Of a DNA stretch of 64,000 nt, positions 9,346 through 55,048 are shown piece after piece (within the stretch, counting starts at the first letter, position 1; each line of letters opens with the position of its first letter). Below the pieces are notes generated by a model. The model saw only the letters and a program-made list of their open reading frames with translations, was not told where the DNA came from and made no database searches. The translations under genes were made by a program, and so were the position numbers. The DNA lies in NCBI RefSeq assembly GCF_045679555.1, contig NC_092099.1, forward strand, positions 15,080,076 to 15,144,075, given 5' to 3'. The DNA comes from Salvelinus alpinus (Eukaryota; Chordata; Actinopteri; Salmoniformes; Salmonidae).

Positions 9346-11745
9346 AACAAAATTATAAACTCAACATGTAGTGTTGGTCCCATGTTTCATGAGCTGAAAT
9401 AAAAGATCCTAGAAATGTTCTTTAACCTTTCACGAGCCTCTACCCCGGGTCCGGGATCACCCCCCACCCCCCCCACACACTGATTAGCATAGCTAGCATA
9501 GCTTCACAAGTAGATAGTAGCATCTAAATATCATTAAATCACAAGTCCAAGACACCAGATGAAAGATACACATCTTGTGAATAAAGCCACCATTTCAGAT
9601 TTTTCAAATGTTTTACAGGGAAGACACAATATGTAAATCTATTAGCTAAACACGTTAGCAAAATACACCACTTTTCTAACTCCATCAGTTTCTTACTCCT
9701 TCAGGTGCTATCACCAATTCGGCTCAACTAAGATATTGATAGCCAATAACCTATAAAAAACCTCTTCAGATTACAGTCTGATAACATATTTATGGTATTG
9801 GATAGGTGTTGTTAGAAAAAAGTGCATATTTCAGGTAGAAATCACAGTTTACAATTGCACCGACCATCACAAATCCACTAGAATTACTAGATAGAGCAAC
9901 GTGTATGACCAATTTACTCATCATAAAACATTTCATAAAAATAGACAAAGCATAGCAATGGAAAGACCCAGTTCTTGTGATTTCAGACCATATTTCAGAT
10001 TTTCTAAGCGTTTTTCAGCGAAAACACAATAAATCGATAAGTTAGCATACTACATGTGCAAACGTTACCAGAGCATCGATTCCAGCCAAAGAGCGCTATA
10101 ACGTAATCACCGCCAAAAGATATTAATTTTTTCACTAACCTTCTCAGAATTCTTCAGATGACACTCCTGTAACATCATTTTACAACATACATATACAGTT
10201 TGTTCGAAAAGGTGCATATTTAGCCATACAAAACCGTGGTTACACAATAAAAATACTAGGAAATCAAGCCTCAATATGTCTGACGTCATCTATCAGAGTG
10301 ATCTAGTTTAATTGAAAGCTAATCATATACTTGACTAAAAAATACAGGGTTGACAGCAATCGAAAGACAAATTAGTTCTTAATGCAACCGCTGATTTACA
10401 TTTTTAAAATTATCCTTACTTTTCAATACAGGGTTCGCCAAGTGAAGCTATACCAAACAAAATGGCGAAATATGCGTTTAAAATATTTCGACAGAAACAC
10501 GATTTATCATATTAAATATTGCTTACTTTGAGCTGTTCTTCCATCATATTCTTGGGCAATGTATCCTTTCTATGTTATAAACGTCTTTTGGTCGATAGAT
10601 GTCCTCTGTCCTTCGAAATGTCCACCACCAACGACCGACACCCCGAAACGTTTCCAAAGCTAAAAAGGGCACGACAAAGAAATTCCTCAAAATCGCACTA
10701 AACGGATATAAATTGCTATAAAACGGTTCAAATTAACTACATTATGATGTTTTTAACAACTATAACGACTGAAAACATGACCGGAGAAATATCACTCTCT
10801 AAAAAACGATTTGGAACGAGGCAAGTCCGATGGCCTTCACGCTTCAGGCGCACGACGAGAAAGGGCGGTCTCTATACATTTTGGTCTTTTATAATGGCTG
10901 TGAATGTCCCATCGATTTCATTCAAAACGTGATGACGTACAGACACCCAGAGGAAGACGTAGGCAGTGTCGGTTTCTTCATAGCATTCACTGTCGCCTTA
11001 AAAACAGACTCCAGATCAGAGGTAAAAATTTCTGAAATCTGAACCCTGTCATGAAAAGTGCTGTAGAAATTGTTCTGTACCACTCAGAGACAAAATTCCA
11101 ACTTCTATAGAAACTAGAAGGTGTTTTCTATCCAATAATAACAATAATATGCATATTGTACGATCAAGAATTTAGCACGAGGCAGTTTAATTTGGAGACC
11201 CAAATATGCTAATGCGGAACAGCACCCCCTATAGTTGCAAGAAGTTAACCTGTTAGTGAGCATTTCTACTTTTGCCAAGATAATCCATCCACCTGATAAG
11301 TGTGGCATATTAAGAAGCTGATTAAACAGCATGATCATTACACAGGTGCACCTTGTGCTGGGGAAAATGAAAGGCCACTCTAAAATGTGCAGTTTTATCA
11401 CACAACACAATGCCACATATGTCTCAAGTTTTGAAGGAGTGTGCAATTGGCATGTTGACTGCAGGAATGTCCACCAGAGATGTTGCCAGATAATTTAATG
11501 TTAATTTCTCTGCCATAAGCCGCCTCCATCATTTTAGAGAATTTGGCAGTACGTCCAACCGGCCTCACAACAGCAGATCACGTGTAACCACGCCAGCCCA
11601 GGACCTCCACATCTGGCTTCTTCACCTGCGGGATCATTTGTGAGGGGTGCTGATGAGTATTTCTGTCTGTAATAAAGCCCTTTTGTGGGGAAAAACTCAT
11701 TATGATTGGCTGGGCCTGGTTCCCCAGTGGGTGGGCCTATGAACT
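9346..11745 (+). mobile_element. Tc1/mariner-like non-autonomous element, split by a TTAA-flanked insert
   Basis: Left part 9346-9421 (actgaacaaaattataaact, a terminal repeat) and right part 11249-11745 (gataatccatccacctgata, then 'aacaccagcc'-type internal sequence) match the fuller copy at 38140-39243. Sequence present between these parts in other copies is lost here. No intact transposase remains. Confidence 0.7.
9422..11248. mobile_element. TTAA-flanked 1.8 kb element without coding capacity (piggyBac-like?)
   Basis: TTAAC lies at both ends (9422-9426 and 11245-11249), and inserts of this type recur in salmonid DNA. The left terminus reads TTAACCTTTCACGAG and the right terminus, reverse-complemented, TTAACTTCTTGCAAC, a weak inverted repeat. 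Internal direct repetition such as 'ccatttcagatttttcaaatg' against 'catatttcagattttctaag' suggests old internal duplication. No transposase frame is present. TTAA targeting is typical of piggyBac, which is the only basis for that label. Confidence 0.5.
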
Positions 11746-11754
11746 GACTTTGAA

Positions 11755-13030
11755 AATACCTTTTTGAGAAAGTACGACTGGAATTTATATATAAATACCT
11801 TGACTATTTTAATATTGGAAAATCTCTTATACAATGGGTTAAAGTTATGTGTAGTAACCCCAGGTGTAAAATAGTAAATAATGTCAACATCTTTGAAAGT
11901 ATTAAACTGTTAAGAGGAGTAAAACAAAGTTGTCCAATATCGGCATATTTATTTATTATGGCCAACGAAATGTTAGCTATTAAAATCAGATCCAACAATA
12001 ATATCAAGGGGCTAGAAATCCAGGGCTTAAAAACAAAGGTTTCATTGTATGCTGATGATTCATGCTTTCTTTTAAATCCTCAATTTGGATCCCTGCACAG
12101 CCTCATAAAGGATCTACTTCATTTTTTTACCTCTGGATTACAACTGAAGTGCACCGTATTACGTATTGGATCGCAAAAAAATTAAACTTTTACATTACCG
12201 TGTAGTTTACCAATAAAATGGTCTGACGGTGAAGTGGACATGCTCGGTATTCATACATTTGAATAGAAAGTTTGCAAAAATAGATAAGATCTTGCTACCA
12301 TGAAAAGGTCAATACCTATCTATTTGTGGAAAAATCGTCCTGATTAAAACTTTAGTCATATCCCAGTTGACTTATTTACTTATGGCCCTGCCTACACCTA
12401 ACGTCAAAAAAAAAATATATATGTTCTATTTGGAATGGCAAGCCAGAAAAAATGTAATGGGCCTGTTTATATAATGAATATGAATTCGGAGGTCAGAAAT
12501 TATTAAATATTAAAGCATAGGACCTCTCACTAAAATCTTCAGTCATAAAAAAGCTATACTTAAAGCAGATTAGTAACAATGGCTCATCCCGTGTTCAAGA
12601 ATGTCCTTTTTCCCTTTATTCAGATTACAACCGCTCACTTTAGATTATTGGAAAATGAAATTGTCTCCAAAATATCACTTTTTAAAACAAGCCATGTAAA
12701 GCTGGTTGCAATTTCAGTTTAATCCACCAGAAAAGACAGAACAAATATTATGGTTAAACTCAAATATACTAATTGATGATAAAATTAGACATAAAGATCT
12801 TTGTAAATTATATCATAAATAGGACTGGTGGAGTTAAGTCACACATGCAATTAACAAAAATATATGGAAATCTGCTCTATCCAAAATTACAACCAACTGG
12901 TTGCAGCATTACCACAAAAATGGAGTAGGGAAGTGGAAGAAGGTAAGGAACTTCTTGGTTGGTATCATTGTTTACCTATTTAACTAATACATATCGTCAG
13001 TACAGAATTGCCAGTTAATATGACTTTTGC
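11755..13030 (+). mobile_element. L1-like LINE reverse transcriptase fragment
   Basis: Reads FEKVRLEFIYKYLDYFNIG, then IQWVKVMCSNPRCKI and GVKQSCPISAYLF, then LYADDSCFLL, the YxDD box of a reverse transcriptase. After 12185 several frameshifts break the C-terminal part (PFPFIQITTAHFRLLE-like). Dead copy. Confidence 0.75.
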
Positions 13031-13053
13031 ATGGTTGTATTTACACTACATAA

Positions 13054-13995
13054 CCAAAAGTATTTGGACACCTGCTCGTCAAACATCTCATTCCAAAATC
13101 ATGTGCATTTAATATGGAGTGGGTCACCCCTTTGGTGCTATAATAGCCTCCACTCTTCTGGGAAGGCTTTCCACTAGATATTGGTACAATGCTGCAGGCA
13201 CTTGCTTAAATTCGGTCACAAAAGCATTAGTGAGGTTGGCACTGATGTTGGGGAATTAGGCCTGGCTCGCAGTCGGCGTTCCAATTCATCCCAAAGGTGT
13301 TCGATGGGGTTGTTCGATGGGGTCGGTGCTCTGTTCAGGCCAGTCAAGTTCTTCCACACCGACCGACAAACCATTTCTGTATGGACCTCGCTTTGTGCAC
13401 GGGGGCATTGTCATGCTGAAACAGGAAAGGGCCTTCTCCAAACTGTTGGAAGCACAGAATGTCATTGTATGCTGTAGAGTTAAGATTTCCTTTCACTGGA
13501 ACTAAGGGGCCTAGCCCGAACTATGAAAAACAGCCCCAGACCATTATTCCTCCACCAAACTTTACACTTGGCACTGCATTGGGGCAGGCAAAGCGTTCTC
13601 CTGGCATCTGCCAAACCAAGATTCGACCGAGGATGGACAATTTTTACGGGCTACGCGCTTCAGCAATCGGCAGTCCCGTTCTGCTTGTATGATCTACCAG
13701 TTCGCGGCTGAGCCGTTGTTGCTCCTAGACGTATCCACTTCACAATAACAGCACTTACAGTTGACCAGGGCAGGAATTTGACAAACTGACTTGTTGGAAA
13801 GGTGGCATCCTATGACGGTGCCACGTTGTAAGACACTGAGCTCTTCAATACGGGCCATTCTACTGCCAATGTTTTTCTATGGAGATTGAATGGCTGTGTG
13901 CTGGATTTATACACTTGTCAGCAACGGGTGTGGCTGATATAGCCAAATCAACACATTTTGTGAAGGGGTGTCCACATACTTTTGTATGTATTGTG
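13054..13995 (-). mobile_element. Tc1-like element, reverse orientation, inactive
   Basis: Left end 'cactacataaccaaaagtat' and right end 'acatacttttgtatgtattg' are imperfect inverses. The minus strand has degraded transposase (LWDELERRLRARPN near 13290, FHHDNAPVH-like near 13400). It lies just beyond the probable 3' end of neurabin. Confidence 0.8.
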
Positions 13996-14112
13996 TTGAC
14001 TGTTAAAGTGTCCATTTGTTGAACTTAGCAGTCTGCCATCTCTTGAATGCATAAACCATTAGACCTCCCAGTAAAGCACAGAATACAACCACAACAGAAT
14101 CTGGTGTGAGAA

Positions 14113-15371
14113 TTTGTTTATTTTATGCTGCTTTTACAATATGTACCATGAATAGAATAATAAGATCTAGCTCTTTGTATTAGAACAAGTGGAGGGAATT
14201 AAACTAGTGTTTTTACATCCAAAATATAAACGAATCATTCTTGAATTTATAATGTACATTGAAAAAAATGCTTGGGTATGGACAAGCTCAACATGCACCC
14301 AACAGACACAGCCAACCATTCAATGGATTTATTGTCACAGGCGCACACACTTCCATGGACCCCACACCCTGTCAGCAAGCAGTGCATGCAGTGTACAATA
14401 ATATTGCATGTCTTGGTACCATCTCAGCAACACGTAAACCTCTTCGGCACAATAGGACCACAGAGTAGTACATCCTCCATTCTCGAAACAGGCACAGTTG
14501 GGGAGGGGATCAGCAGCATTGTTCGTTGTCATTACTTGATTCCTTTCATTTAGCAAAAATTCTCTCATCCTAGTGGCTATTCTACTTAGTAGAAAAAGTA
14601 TATATAAAATTATGAACCTTAATTATTTTTTAAAAGTTATGCAGTTAATAAAACAATGTATACACCTCCTCACGCTTTGAAGCTTAAAAGACAATATAGT
14701 GCTTTTATCTCAATAACTGTACAAAGTTCCGGCAAGAAAAGATCTGTACATGGTTACAGGAAAGTTATGCTAGCAAAAATACAATATAAAAAACACAAAG
14801 CCGTACTGAATTCATTCCACTTGTTGTATGGGTAAATGTGCACAAATGCTGCAACTACATATCTGGAAACTTTTAAAATTGATAAAAGTACTTCTATAGC
14901 TTTATAGTGGTAAAAAACATGTTGGGTTTTGTTATTGGTCATGTCTCCAACACTTGTCAATATTACAGTATCACTTTCAGAAATCCCCGTTTCCCCAATC
15001 TATCACAATGATGACGTGATACAGATACTGCTGGAAACAGGGCTGTCAGTGTGTTTGATTTGATTAAAAAGCAGAGCCAGCTTGTGTGTTCTTGTGAATA
15101 ACCCAATGACAAATAGGGCTATTTTCAGATGATTCTTCCAATTGGCACATTAAATCAACACTGTTAAACTAGCATTATCATTACTGGCCGTTATAGTCTC
15201 AGTACTGTGTGTGACTGTGCTTGTGCTCTCTTAGTAACTACTGTGAAGTGGATGGCACTTACGTAGGCCTATAGGTGAAACAGAACAGATACAGGGGTCG
15301 ATGAATGTCCTGCCTCACCCGAGGGACATTGGATTATGTTACGACAGAGAGTGGGTCACCTCTAGGGCAGC
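14113..15371 (-). other. ppp1r9a: Probable neurabin 3' UTR
   Basis: This AT-rich, TE-free stretch follows the neurabin stop and ends just before a Tc1 copy at 13995. It contains no credible coding. On the minus strand AATAAA occurs at 14333-14328 and 14122-14117. The extent is inferred from these signals only. Confidence 0.5.
14117..14122 (-). terminator. Candidate poly(A) signal of neurabin
   Basis: The plus strand reads TTTATT, so the minus transcript has AATAAA about 1.25 kb after the stop codon. A second AATAAA at 14333-14328 is an alternative. 3'-end sequencing would decide. Confidence 0.4.
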
Positions 15372-48854
<33,483 letters not shown>

Positions 48855-49555
48855 AGATTTACAGGGAGTGTCTTGGGAAGAGATATAACTAAGTATTTCC
48901 TTGTTTCTTGTTCCACTATTGTTGTTCTCTCTCGACCAGTGCCAAGGGCCCCGCTGAGATTCTCCGGCGCCCTTACCTCAAATCATGCGTAATGTGGTGG
49001 CCATCTACAAAGAAAATAGCAAAATACACGTTCAAAACCAAGCTGTTAGAATTATTCGAACCTATCCAGCCAGGACCAGTGTCATATTAACTTCATGTAG
49101 ACCTCGCATACTTCAGGCAACTTCATAGTAAAGGATCCCCCCCTCCCACTAGTACTGTATGTACATCGTTGTAGACCAACTTCTTTAACAAAAGGATATC
49201 AATACATTTAGCCAAACTGAATTTAAAACCATTTTTATTTTTATCTAACACTAGTAACCATTTAAAACACACAATGCTGCAAAATAATGAGTTTACTAGC
49301 TTACTGTAGGCTATTGCGTAAAGATATGCTATAAATTACAACAGCCTACAGTCGATTTTATTCTGAACGGGCTTTCAAGTATCCAATTCTTAACCGGTCA
49401 AATGTATAATAAAGTCAGTTAGAGTTTCAACTGCGCCTGTGAGAAACACGTTCGATACAAAGTGTCTCTAGTGGTGATCAGTTTCATTGTAACAATTCAA
49501 AGTAAATCGTGAGCAAAACATCTGAGCATTCCGCACACAGAATAACTAACTTTAC
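48855..49555 (-). other. 5' UTR/intron interval between ATG exon and probable first exon
   Basis: No repeat or coding sequence is recognised. It includes the candidate acceptor near 49006 and candidate donor near 48977 on the minus strand. The rest is AT-rich unique sequence, presumed 5' UTR intron. Confidence 0.35.
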
Positions 49556-49800
49556 CTCCTATGGTCACTTGTTTCATCGTCCTATGCGCGGAAGACTCCT
49601 CAGTAGACAACTCTTGTGAAATTTATACTCCCAAACTTGTCATTTCTTCACCGCCATCGTTCCCCTTTCCATAGTTTCCCTCCCTCCTTGTACTCCAGAC
49701 ACAGACCTGTCGCGCTACCGCGCAAACCCTCGCCCTCGAGCGCGCCACACGATCAGACAAGATCGGGGGCGCGCACACGGACACATTCCAGGACTAGAAA
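49556..49800 (-). promoter_or_regulatory. ppp1r9a: Probable neurabin promoter and 5' non-coding exon
   Basis: The stretch near 49700-49790 is the most CpG-dense in the upstream region (cgcgctaccgcgc, ctcgagcgcgcc, gggggcgcgc), unlike its AT-rich surroundings. On the minus strand it leads to a good splice donor, AGGAG|GTAAAG, at 49556/49555. A possible acceptor (TTTCTTTGTAG) at about 49006 and a donor GAG|GTAAGG near 48977 suggest a further tiny 5' exon before the ATG exon. No TATA box was identified. Start-site placement is inference. Confidence 0.4.
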
Positions 49801-49977
49801 CCCCCACCCTCTTCTTGAGTGCATGCAGGTTGCGCAGACACATGAGAGATTTGGGGAATGTCGTGGAAAGAGAAGTACTGTATATTTCATGGATAAACTC
49901 ACCTACCGCACTGGTGCATATGAAAGAAGAACTTGGGACTGGAAAAACGATTTTAAAAAATCCTCAAACCAACAACT

Positions 49978-50165
49978 GTCCGATATAAGGTTAGAGCATT
50001 GGGCCACTAACAGAAAGGTCGCTGGTTCGAATCCTGGAGCTGACAAGGTGAAAGAAAATCAGTTGCTGTGTCCTTGAGCAAGGCACTTAACCCCAATTGT
50101 GACCCCACTCCCAGCAAGTGTTTTAGGGGGAGTTGGTATACGCAAGAAACACATTTCAATCACAC
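49978..50165 (+). mobile_element. tRNA-derived SINE upstream of neurabin
   Basis: A box-like 'taaggttagagcattgggcc' and a clear B box 'ggttcgaatcc', followed by 'gtccttgagcaaggcactta', the conserved block of many fish SINEs. It lies about 200 bp beyond the CpG-rich promoter region. Confidence 0.7.
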
Positions 50166-50169
50166 ACTT

Positions 50170-53100
50170 GTGTGTAAAAAGGCAAAAATAAGCCTCCCCC
50201 AAAATATTATTATTATTATTATAGGTGGCTATGTGTCTTCAACTGCTCTATCTGATAGTGGTAGTATTGTTTGGGGAGTGATAGTATTGTTTGGAGGGTA
50301 AATGTTACTCAAGAGCAATATGTATATTTGATATTTCAGTGGCTGCGATTTTGGTGAATAATCTGAGTGAGATCTTGCGTGAAATAGGCTTGGCATTATG
50401 ACACTTGCGATATCTGGCCCCTTGGTCAGACGTCACCTCCCTAAATGGTCACCTGCATGACTCTCTAACTGACAGATACGTGACACTCAACCAAGATATC
50501 ACACAACCTAATCCTGACTGTGTACGTGTCATAATTTGACTCTGTTCATAGTTTAGCTGACCTGTGAAGACTCTCAAAAAAGCTTAATAAAAGACACGAT
50601 TTCCTCACTGAGGAACTGTGCTGCCTTGCAGCGAAGCTAAACTAGTCTCCCTCATACAAAGCAAATAGGTCACCATCACAGAGCTCTCTCTGTCTCACTC
50701 GCTCTCCGCAGCATTTACGGCTGCGCAGCCTGTCTCAAAGAAAACATGACTGGTTTTAATTTTAGATGCACTGTCTAGTGCTTCGGTGCTTGCTTAATGA
50801 GGATGGAAAAGTACAGTGAAAATGATGTGTGCAGTTTGACAGGAGAACGAGAACATAAACACTGGTGATGTTTGCACAGGTATGGTAAGGAGAGATCATC
50901 TTCTCTGTGGAGAACACACCATAACACTTAGTAAATGGAGAAGATTACTTCACACACAGAGTTAACTATTCATTGAGATATTTACTGTGGAAAATGAAGT
51001 TGGTAAATTAGGCTATACCTGCCAAATGTTTCCACACAATCCATACAATGGCAGTCATATTATGTTTTTCACATTAACAGTACAACACATTGTAATGCAA
51101 TGACTGGATTATTATATAGGCAGAAGAGTAAATACAGTACTTCATTCATATGGAAAATGGAGCAACTACTTACCATGCAGCACTTAAAAACTGGTTCCCT
51201 CCTTGGGGACAGTAGTCGTGTACGAAGTAGCACCAAAATGTACTTTCATTTCTCCACTGTAAATACAGACAAATATTTGACATTTATGTAAATTCTAATG
51301 TGAAAATACGAAGATAGCCTTATCAGAATTTGCTGATGTTCTTGAGATCAGCCACAGACTCACGGAAAGAGAGTTTAGTGACATTTCCCAAGTGGCCTGA
51401 GGACCTAGTTTTCAAAAATACCAACCAATCAAATAGAAAGGGGGAAAGAACAGTTGAAGAAAAAAGGGCTTTGAACGTACAAGACTAACTAGATATCTTA
51501 AAAACGTTGATAAGTGGAAGTTTTAATGACATCTGAATCATCTTTGAAATGTCTGAGTGAAAGCAAACAGGCCTCTGCTGTACTGAGCCAAGATTTGTTT
51601 AACAGTAGTTATTTTGTAGAGCATCAACTCCTGCCCAATGCCCGTCTTGGTGCAGTAGGCCAGGGATTCCCAAACTTTTTTCCTTCGTGACCAACCAATT
51701 GACGAGCCTTTTTAAGTCGTAACCCACCATGAGGGTTGAAAGGTGAAAAAACATACAGACCAAAGAATAAGACATTGCCGTTTCAAAGCTAATCTCCTTC
51801 AATTCCACACATCCTGCCATGGAGCTGAGAGAAAATGTTGCAATTTTTAAGCAACTTTTCTACAATTCTACATGGCTAATCCTGTGTTCTTATGCTCAAA
51901 CATTATAACAAAGTCAAAGGGAGATTAATTGTCTAGAATGTTTTGTTTATTGTAAGTTTTCAAAGATATAGGCAACTTTTTTTAAATACATAGGTCCAAT
52001 TATCTTTTCTAAATACTTTCTATTTGGGTTTTAGTCGTTTAAGTTTACACTGAAAGCATTTTTTCCATCCTGAAAATGTATTCCATTTTTTTGTTGCTTT
52101 GCACTAATAATGTCATCCCACAGTTTGGTAACCACTGCGAGTAGGCTATAGTTACTGGTCTACCCAAGCTAAACATAGATAACAAAATGCAGTTAGAATA
52201 TGTTGATGCTTCATTGGGTGCTCATTCCAAAACTATTGTGTAGAACAAAATTAATACAGAAAAACTCATCTGGGTACAAGTGTTTTGTTTTGAATGAAAT
52301 ATGAAATACACTTGGCAGCTAATGCATAAACAGATGGTGATCTATTTAGCAGGCCAAAGTTTTGAGCTTTGTTATTTTTTCAATCGCCCCGGGAGTGAAA
52401 TCATACATATTTAACTGTGTGAAACATGAAAAATTAACCTTTGTTGACACCAAGAAAGACATCAAACATGTTTCGCCACAAACATAATATTTTACCCAAT
52501 TACTCACTCACTGCAGTGAAAAGGAGGCCTACCCAATGTATTTCCTGACAACTTTAGTAAAGCTTATCAAAGCTGCAAAACACTGTTTTACGACATGTTA
52601 GCATAGCAGTAGCTACATTTAGGGAAGGGATCTGTGCTGTCTGACTGGAGAAATGCTGTTCGCCAGGCATTTCCTGGAGAGTTATCTGCTCTCACATTCC
52701 ATTTTAGACAGTTATCTGATGTAGGTTTTTATAAAGGTTCTCACAGAAACGCACATGTGCTTCTGGTTTAATTGTAATTTCTTTTCTATAGATAGATTTC
52801 AAATTTGGTCACCCATAGGAATTGGTTGTGGGTTCAACAAGGTGAAGGTTGAAAGGTCTTGATTATCTAAATTATGAAGCAGATTGATGATGGCGCTGAC
52901 TTGATTTCCCTTGACGTTTAGCATTTAGCTTTCAGTCATAACTCATGTCTAGATCCACGGTGTGTGGAACCTTGAATTTTTTTTCTGTGTGAAAATAACT
53001 ATACTATTGCCTTTTTCAGTAGTGGGTAACATGGACACTTATCTACTACATACCAGCTGCAACAAACAGCTTCCTGAATGCTTGTCAGCATTGGAAATGA

Positions 53101-53415
53101 TGCTGTGTGTGCACATGAGGTCTGCATGTGTGTGTTTACTATTACGAGCTCGCTGGATTATCTCCTAGCAACGGTGGGCCATTGGGCCCTGAAAGCTTCC
53201 CTCCCAGGGGTAAAATCGCAGCAGGCCATTGTCAAGCCCATGGTCCCCATGACAACATCTCAAACGATGTTTGAACGTACCAGTATCTTCAAATCAAGGG
53301 AAAACAGGACATTGTACAGGCAACAAAGCACTCTACATGATATCATGAAGATGTTCAGCCCTCTGAAGGGCCAGAAATCACGTTTTAATAATAGCCATTT
53401 TTCATTAGGCCTATA
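50170..53415. other. Intergenic, no gene recognised
   Basis: AT-rich sequence with an (ATT)n run near 50205-50221. I found no protein-coding or RNA gene and no classified transposon. Confidence 0.45.
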
Positions 53416-53417
53416 TA

Positions 53418-55046
53418 CAGTTGAAGTCGGAAGTTAACATACACTTAGGTTGGAGTCATTAAAACTCGTTTTTCAACCACTCCACAAATTTCTTGTTAAC
53501 AAACTATAGTTTTGGCAAGTCGGTTAGGACATCTACTTTGTGCATGACACAAGTAATCTTTCCAACAATTGTTTACAGACAGATTATTTCACTTATAATT
53601 CACTGTATCACAATTCCAGTGGGTCAGAAGTTTACATACAATAAGTTGACTGTGCCTTTAAACAGCTTGGAAAATTCCAGAAAATGTCATGGCTTTAGAA
53701 GCTAATGATAGTCTATTTGACATAATTTGAATCAATTGGAGGTGTACCTGTGGATGTATTTCAAGGCCTACCTTCAAACTCAGTGCCTCTTGCTTGACAT
53801 CATAGGAAAATCAAAAGAAATATGCCAAGACCTCAGAAAAAAAATTGTAGACCTCGACAAGTCTGGTTCATCTTTGGGAGCAATTTCCAAACGCCTGAAG
53901 GTACCACGTTCATCTGTACAAACAATAGTACGCAAGTATGAACACCATGTAACCACGCAGCTGTCATACCGCTTAGGAAGGAGATGCGTTCTGTCTCCTA
54001 GAGATGAACGTACTTTGGTGGGAAAAGTGCAAATCAATCCCAGAACAGCAAAGCACCTTGTGAAGATGCTGGAGGAAACAGGTACAAAAATATCTATATC
54101 CACAGTAAAACGAGTTCTATATCGACATAACCTGAAAGGCCTCTCAGCAAGGAAGAAGCCACTGCTCCAAAACCGCCATAAAAAAGCCAGACTACGGTTT
54201 GCAACTGCACATGGGGACAAAGATTGTACTTTTTGGAGAAATGTCCTCTGGTCTCATGAAACAAAAATAGAACTGTTTGGCCATAATGACCATCGTTATG
54301 TTTGGAGGAAAAAGGGGGAGGCTTGCAAGCCGAAGAACACCATCCCAACCGTGAAGCACGGGGGTGGCAGCATCATGTTGTGGGGGTGCTTTTCTGCAAG
54401 AGGGACTGGTGCACTTCACAAAATAGATGGCACCATGAGGAGGGGAAATTATGTGGATATATTGAAGCAACATCTCAAGACATCAATCAGGAAGTTAAAG
54501 GTTGGTCGCAAATGGGTCTTCCAAATGGACAATGACCCCAAGCATACTTCCAAAGTTGTGGCAAAATGGCTTAAGGACAACAAAGTCAAGGTATTGGAGT
54601 GGCCATCACAAAGCCCTGTACTCAATCCCATTGAAAATTTGTGAACAACTGAAAAAGCGTGTGTGAGCAAGGAGGCCTACAAAGCTGACTCAGTTACACC
54701 AGCTCTGTCAGGAGGAATGGGCCAAAATTCACCCAACTTATTGTGGGAAGCTTGTGGAAGGCTACCTGAAACGTTTGACCCAAGTTAAACAATTTAAAGG
54801 CAAAGCTACCAAACAGTAATTGAGTGTATGTAAACTTCTGACCCACTGGGTATGTGATGAAAGAAGTAAAAGCTGAAATAAATAATTCTCTCTACTATTA
54901 TTCTGACATTTCACATTCTTAAAATAAAGTGGTGATCCTAACTGACCTAAGACAAGGATTTTTTACCAGGATTAAATGTCAGGAATTGTGAAAACTGAGT
55001 TGAAATGTATTTGGCTACGGTGTATGTAAACTTCTGACTTCAACTG
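53418..55046 (+). mobile_element. Sleeping Beauty-family Tc1 element (near full length)
   Basis: It starts CAGTTGAAGTCGGAAGTT after a TA (53416-53417) and ends with the inverse before a TA (55047-55048). Length 1629 bp matches the family (about 1.6 kb). It has the IR/DR layout: inner direct repeats at about 53618 ('gtgggtcagaagtttacata') and about 54826 near the right. This family was described from salmonid genomes, and its reconstructed form is Sleeping Beauty. Confidence 0.95.
53727..54644 (+). pseudogene. Sleeping Beauty-type transposase, inactivated
   Basis: A DD34E transposase. The true start is probably the [18 protein letters not shown] segment about 27 residues into the open frame (its family Met is replaced: IIGKSKE). 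Paired-like helix-turn-helix domain (SLGAISKRLKVPRSSVQTIV), then SISTVKRVLYRHNLKG, GKVQINPRTAK (one Thr fewer than relatives). The first catalytic Asp is replaced: LWSHETKIELFG. QMDNDPKHTSK keeps the second Asp and NPIENL the Glu, where a frame change gives TGA directly after. The remaining C-terminal ~50 residues continue out of frame. Confidence 0.93.
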
Positions 55047-55048
55047 TA

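Noticed and set aside
49978-50050. tRNA gene suggested by A and B box-like sequence
   Set aside because: It lacks an acceptor stem and anticodon loop and is followed by a SINE body, so it is a tRNA-derived SINE.
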